DNA from: Deltaproteobacteria bacterium UBA3076
Lineage (GTDB): Bacteria > Desulfobacterota > Dissulfuribacteria > Dissulfuribacterales > UBA3076
DNA: 8,794 bases
Assembly: GCA_002367355.1 (NCBI GenBank)
Contig: DFBQ01000114.1
Coordinates: forward strand, 11,493-20,286
Reading direction: 5' to 3'
Both the position numbers and the translations under genes were made by a program. Below, one piece after another: positions 5,807 through 8,794 of this stretch; within the stretch, counting starts at the first letter, position 1, and the number at the start of each line of letters is the position of its first letter. The notes under the pieces were generated by a model. It had not been told where the DNA came from, ran no database searches, and was given only the letters and a program-made list of their open reading frames with translations.

Positions 5807-7537
5807 ATGAGTATGAGAATATTAGAGAAAATTATACCGGATTTTTTGCGTGGTGATAATCAGGAACTTGATGAAGGCCGGTTCAACTTCCGCCGCCTTT
5901 GGAGGCTATCGGTCTTTCTTACGGCCGTGGTCAGCCTTGTGCCATTGGTTTTTATGACTCTGCTTCACTACCATTTGGCGCAGCAATATTTAGAATCCGA
6001 ATCATATAATCATACGTATCGATTTGTACGTAATACCTGGCGTTATGTCGCCTCTTTTCTGAATGAACGTAAGACCGTGCTGGAATTGTTTGCCAATCAG
6101 TATTCCTTTGAGGAATTAAACAGTCCGGGACAACTTGAGGCGATCCTTGACAATATGGAAAAAAGGCTCGGCGGTGTGCGGGATATTGGTGTAATCAATT
6201 CCTCCGGTATTCAGACAAATTACGTGGGACCATATAAGCTCAAGGGTGTTAACTACAGCAATCAGGAGTGGTTCAAGAAAGTCCTGAGAAACAATACCTA
6301 TATCAGTGATGTGTTTCTTGGGTTCCGTAATGTCCCGCATATGGTCATAGCGTGCAAATTCGACCAGCCGGACAATTCCTTTTTCGTATTCAGGGTTACC
6401 CTGGACCTGGAGCAAATCAACCGCATGCTAAACCAGCTTGAAATGGCCGGGTCGACCTGCACATCCTTGGTTAATCAGGAGGGCATGCTCCAGACCACGT
6501 GCCGCCACCATCCCGAGATCCTTAAGAAGATGTCTTACTCTGTTCCTGAGTTTGCCACCGAATCGCGGGTAATCGAAGGCAAAGACCCTGAAGGCAGACC
6601 AGTTATAATCGGCTATCGTTACATCCCTGGTACTCCCTTTATCCTGATGATCGTTGAGCAAAAAGGTGCACTTTTAAGGGCATGGCACAAATCCCGGATT
6701 CAACTCGTCGTATTTTTGGTAGGCAGCGTCACTCTTATCATGGCAGTGATCCTGGGTGTAGCCACCTATCTTGTAAACAGGATTTACGTAGCGGACAGGG
6801 AGCGGGTCAGCAGTCTGCACAAGGTGGAGTACTCCAACAGGTTGGCTTCCATCGGACGGTTGGCCGCAAACGTGGCCCATGAGGTCAATAACCCCCTGGC
6901 TATTATCAACGAGAAGGCCGGACTTATTAAGGATATGTTCACCTACAAGGATATGTATTCAGAAGATAAAAAGCTGATCGGCCTTGTGGACTCGATCATC
7001 TCTTCAGTAGAACGGTGTGGGACCATCACGAAGCGGCTTCTCGGTTTTGCGCGGCACATGGAAGTGAGCATCCAGTCCATCAATGTGCAAGAGGTCCTGG
7101 AAGAGGTCCTGGGCTTTCTGGAAAAGGAGGCTGAGTACAGGTCTATCAAAGTCTCTTTGAATGTGCCTGACGACATTCCTGAATTCGAAAGCGACAGGGG
7201 CAAGGTTCAACAGATATTTCTTAATCTGGTCAACAACGCCTTCGCTGCCATGGAAGACGGCGGTAGCCTGGATATCACAGTCAGACGCGAAGATGAAGAC
7301 TTTATTTCGACCACAGTCACTGACACAGGATGCGGTATCAAAAAGGCAGACATCGAACGTATCTTCGAGCCGTTTTTCTCAACAAAGACTAAAAAGGGCG
7401 GCACAGGTCTCGGCCTTTCCATTACGTGTGGTCTTATCCAGGAGATCGGCGGCAAGATCAACGTGCAAAGTGAAGTGGGGAAAGGAACAACTTTTATTAT
7501 AAGTCTACCATTAAAGATTGATAAAGAGAGGAAGTAG
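5807..7537 (+). CDS. membrane sensor histidine kinase with extracytoplasmic double-Cache domain
   Basis: Inner-membrane kinase; numbered from the ATG at 5807 it has 576 residues. Membrane segments at about 35-56 and 298-323 enclose a roughly 240-residue periplasmic sensor of double-Cache type, recognisable by IGVINSSGIQTNYVGPY (127-143), NYSNQEWF and ISDVFLGFRNVPH. No HAMP domain is visible. The second membrane helix runs straight into the dimerisation helix with H358 (NVAHEVNNPLAIINE). The ATPase domain is complete: N box (LNLVNNA, N477), G1 (DTGCGI from 506), F box (FEPFF) and G2 (GGTGLGLS, 531-538), so it should autophosphorylate. The start is uncertain: a TTG at 5801 and an ATG at 5813 are in frame, and none of the three has a good ribosome binding site. 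The receiver gene starts 4 bp downstream. It lacks a fused receiver, so partners must be separate proteins. Signal unknown; Cache domains usually bind small organic ligands. Confidence 0.93.
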   Translation: MSMRILEKIIPDFLRGDNQELDEGRFNFRRLWRLSVFLTAVVSLVPLVFMTLLHYHLAQQYLESESYNHTYRFVRNTWRYVASFLNERKTVLELFANQYSFEELNSPGQLEAILDNMEKRLGGVRDIGVINSSGIQTNYVGPYKLKGVNYSNQEWFKKVLRNNTYISDVFLGFRNVPHMVIACKFDQPDNSFFVFRVTLDLEQINRMLNQLEMAGSTCTSLVNQEGMLQTTCRHHPEILKKMSYSVPEFATESRVIEGKDPEGRPVIIGYRYIPGTPFILMIVEQKGALLRAWHKSRIQLVVFLVGSVTLIMAVILGVATYLVNRIYVADRERVSSLHKVEYSNRLASIGRLAANVAHEVNNPLAIINEKAGLIKDMFTYKDMYSEDKKLIGLVDSIISSVERCGTITKRLLGFARHMEVSIQSINVQEVLEEVLGFLEKEAEYRSIKVSLNVPDDIPEFESDRGKVQQIFLNLVNNAFAAMEDGGSLDITVRREDEDFISTTVTDTGCGIKKADIERIFEPFFSTKTKKGGTGLGLSITCGLIQEIGGKINVQSEVGKGTTFIISLPLKIDKERK

Positions 7538-7541
7538 GGAT

Positions 7542-7892
7542 ATGCGCTTATTACTAGTGGACGACGAAGTGGAACTGGTCTCAACCCTGGCGGAGCGTCT
7601 TTCTTTCAGGGGAATCGACGCGGACTGGGTAGCCAGCGGAGAAGAGGCACTGAAAAAGGCGGAAACCGAGACCTATGACCTTGCAGTACTGGATGTCAAG
7701 ATGCCCAGGATCAGCGGAATTAAACTGAAGGGTATGCTGGAGGCGAAATATCCTGATATGAAATTTATCTTTATGACCGGGCATGGTTCAGAAGATGATT
7801 TCAGGACCGGTTCGTCCAAAGCTTACTACCTGGTAAAACCGATTAATATCGAGGCCCTTATCAGTAAGATAAATGAAGTCCTCAAAAAGTGA
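7542..7892 (+). CDS. single-domain response regulator (receiver only)
   Basis: A 116-residue free receiver domain. The acidic pair D7/D8, phosphoacceptor D51 (AVLDVKMP), T79 (FMTGHGS) and K99 (VKP) are all present, so it should accept phosphate. No output domain follows, so it is an intermediate or sink rather than a transcription factor. The alpha-4 region is odd: between GHGSED and the YYLVKP strand it is two residues shorter than in the receiver at 4065-5291, and the usual LGA before beta-5 is replaced by SSKA. The ATG at 7542 has a purine-rich site (GAGAGGAAGTAGGGA) and starts the domain correctly; an in-frame ATG at 7518 would lie inside the kinase gene. The stop-to-start gap after the kinase is 4 bp, so the two are translationally close and are probable cognate partners. 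Confidence 0.93.
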   Translation: MRLLLVDDEVELVSTLAERLSFRGIDADWVASGEEALKKAETETYDLAVLDVKMPRISGIKLKGMLEAKYPDMKFIFMTGHGSEDDFRTGSSKAYYLVKPINIEALISKINEVLKK

Positions 7893-7920
7893 TGGTCTGA
7901 CCACCTCAAGGAGGTATACC

Positions 7921-8586
7921 ATGAACTGCAAACCTGACATGATTGGAGAGACAGGTCTTCACTTTTTTGGCAAGATGTCCGCCACCAATTGTCATGATAT
8001 CAAGAACGCCCTGGCCATTATCAATGAGAACATCGGACTGTTGCAAGACTTCATCCTCATGTCAGAGAAGGGAATGGCCATTGATCAGGAACGTCTTAAG
8101 ACATTGGCGGAAAAGGTCGTGAAGCAGGTCTGGCGGGCGGATGGATTTGTAAAAAATATGTCGAGGTTTGCGCACAGCATTGATGAACCTGTGGTCAATG
8201 TTGATCTGAACGAAATCCTCGAGCTTGTAAAAATGCTTTCGAGCAGATTTGTCTCCATGCGGGGCGTAACCCTGAAACCAGAGCCGTCAATGAACCCGGT
8301 GATGGTCACAACAAACCCATTTCTTTTGGAAAATCTTGTCTGGTTGTGTCTGGATTTTGCCATGGAGGTTGCCGGCAGCGGGAAAACCGTCGGCCTTATC
8401 ACAGAGGAAACGAAAGACGGCGCGCGGATCAGATTCACACACATCGAAGGTCTCAAGGAGGCCTCCACAGATATGTTTCCAACAGAACAGGCAAAGGCTT
8501 TGCTCAAAACCCTCAATGGTGAACTTACGCCCGATGCCGGGGCCGGAGAACTTGCGCTTATCCTGCCCAGGGACATAGGTTCATAA
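7921..8586 (+). CDS. kinase-derived histidine phosphotransferase candidate (ChpT-like), ATP site lost
   Basis: A 221-residue cytoplasmic protein with no membrane segment. Residues 13-90 form a dimerisation/phosphoacceptor helix pair with H25 in NCHDIKNALAIINENIGLL. This aligns closely with the H box of the kinase encoded at 5807-7537 (AHEVNNPLAIINEKAGLI), and RADGFVKNMSRFA (72-84) matches the second helix. The C-terminal part is positioned like an ATPase domain but degenerate. The N box reads ENLVWLCLDFAME with the key Asn replaced, the G1 Asp-x-Gly-x-Gly is gone (RFTHIEGL), and no GxGLGL G2 is present. Keeping the histidine while losing ATP binding is the pattern of ChpT-type phosphotransferases. 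The start is set by AAGGAGG (7908-7914), 28 bp after the receiver gene; ACCTC-AAG-GAGGT (7903-7915) could fold over that site. It probably shuttles phosphate between receivers. An inactive-kinase scaffold is the alternative. Confidence 0.85.
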   Translation: MNCKPDMIGETGLHFFGKMSATNCHDIKNALAIINENIGLLQDFILMSEKGMAIDQERLKTLAEKVVKQVWRADGFVKNMSRFAHSIDEPVVNVDLNEILELVKMLSSRFVSMRGVTLKPEPSMNPVMVTTNPFLLENLVWLCLDFAMEVAGSGKTVGLITEETKDGARIRFTHIEGLKEASTDMFPTEQAKALLKTLNGELTPDAGAGELALILPRDIGS

Positions 8587-8600
8587 AAAAAACGAACAAC

Positions 8601-8763
8601 GAACATCGAACGTCCAACATCGAATGTTGAATGGAAAAAGATGAAGAAACAGACTTATGACCGGGAAGAAAGGCTGTTCGAGTATTCGGTGCGAATCATA
8701 AAGATCGTTGAATGTTCGGTAATGGATATATGTTTTTCATTCAACGTTGGACGTTCGATGTTC
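8601..8763. repeat. long inverted repeat (GAACATCGAACGTCCAAC) around a gene remnant
   Basis: GAACATCGAACGTCCAAC (8601-8618) is the exact reverse complement of 8746-8763, 127 bp further on. Outer similarity extends further: TTGAATG at 8627-8633 pairs with CATTCAA at 8738-8744, with a 7-nt difference in spacing. The left arm also holds a local dyad CAACAT-CGA-ATGTTG (8615-8629). AACATCGAACGTCCAAC-type repeats are, to my recollection, often found beside four-helix-bundle genes in environmental bacteria, and a remnant of one sits between the arms here. Confidence 0.75.
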
Positions 8764-8778
8764 AACGTTCATTTTTAA
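8641..8778 (+). pseudogene. first-helix remnant of a four-helix-bundle (23S rRNA IVP-like) protein gene
   Basis: An ATG-initiated frame of 45 codons. Residues 1-24 (MKKQTYDREERLFEYSVRII then KIVE) look like the N-terminus of four-helix-bundle proteins of the 23S rRNA intervening-sequence-protein family, which are usually near 120 residues. After residue 24 the similarity stops and the frame reads through TCGGTAATGGATATATG into the right arm of the surrounding inverted repeat, ending at TAA 8776-8778. The later helices, including the conserved region around the family's N-Y-x-E-A motif, are missing. I read it as an internal deletion that joined the start of the gene to the downstream repeat. 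No ribosome binding site of note. A real short peptide is unlikely. Confidence 0.55.
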
Positions 8779-8794
8779 TATATGGGGTTACGTC

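Noticed and set aside
8587..8770. CRISPR-like array from the repeated CGAACATCGAAC units
   Set aside because: Units are overlapping, variable and arranged as an inverted repeat, with no regular spacers.

Overview
The window looks like chromosomal DNA of a Desulfobacterota (deltaproteobacterial) anaerobe. This is inferred from family resemblance (SulP with a cytidylate-kinase-like/receiver partner, a double-Cache sensor kinase of deltaproteobacterial style, a Cam-type gamma carbonic anhydrase) and from the repeats between the genes. No rRNA, tRNA or taxonomic marker is present, so the assignment is tentative. All supported genes are on the + strand.

Layout. (1) 193-810: monocistronic gamma-class carbonic anhydrase. 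(2) 811-1309: gene-free, holding a 149-bp MITE (876-1024) with perfect 18-bp terminal repeats and a perfect 8-bp target duplication, a long hairpin, and the promoter/operator region of the next operon. (3) 1310-5291: a tight three-gene operon of a TetR-family regulator, a SulP anion transporter with a large loop insert and a C-terminal STAS domain, and a three-part protein (degenerate cytidylate-kinase-like domain, BON-like domain, receiver domain). (4) 5292-5806: gene-free, holding two hairpins, a second, inverted MITE copy (5454-5599), a 7-bp tandem repeat, and a repeated 11-mer in front of the kinase gene. (5) 5807-8586: a three-gene signalling operon of a double-Cache sensor histidine kinase, a single-domain response regulator, and a kinase-derived protein that keeps the phosphoacceptor helix but has lost the ATP-binding motifs (ChpT-like histidine phosphotransferase). 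(6) 8587-8794: a long imperfect inverted repeat enclosing the first-helix remnant of a four-helix-bundle (23S rRNA intervening-sequence-protein family) gene.

How the genes may work together (inference). The carbonic anhydrase interconverts CO2 and bicarbonate, and the SulP protein could carry bicarbonate or sulfate. The downstream kinase, receiver and phosphotransferase have the parts of a multistep phosphorelay. The only other receiver in the window is fused to the kinase-like/BON-like protein encoded 19 bp after the SulP gene. An attractive hypothesis is that an extracytoplasmic signal sensed by the Cache domain is relayed by His-Asp-His-Asp transfer to that protein, which then adjusts the transporter, perhaps through its STAS domain. 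The TetR protein would set expression of the transporter operon. Nothing in the sequence alone proves the substrate or the wiring.
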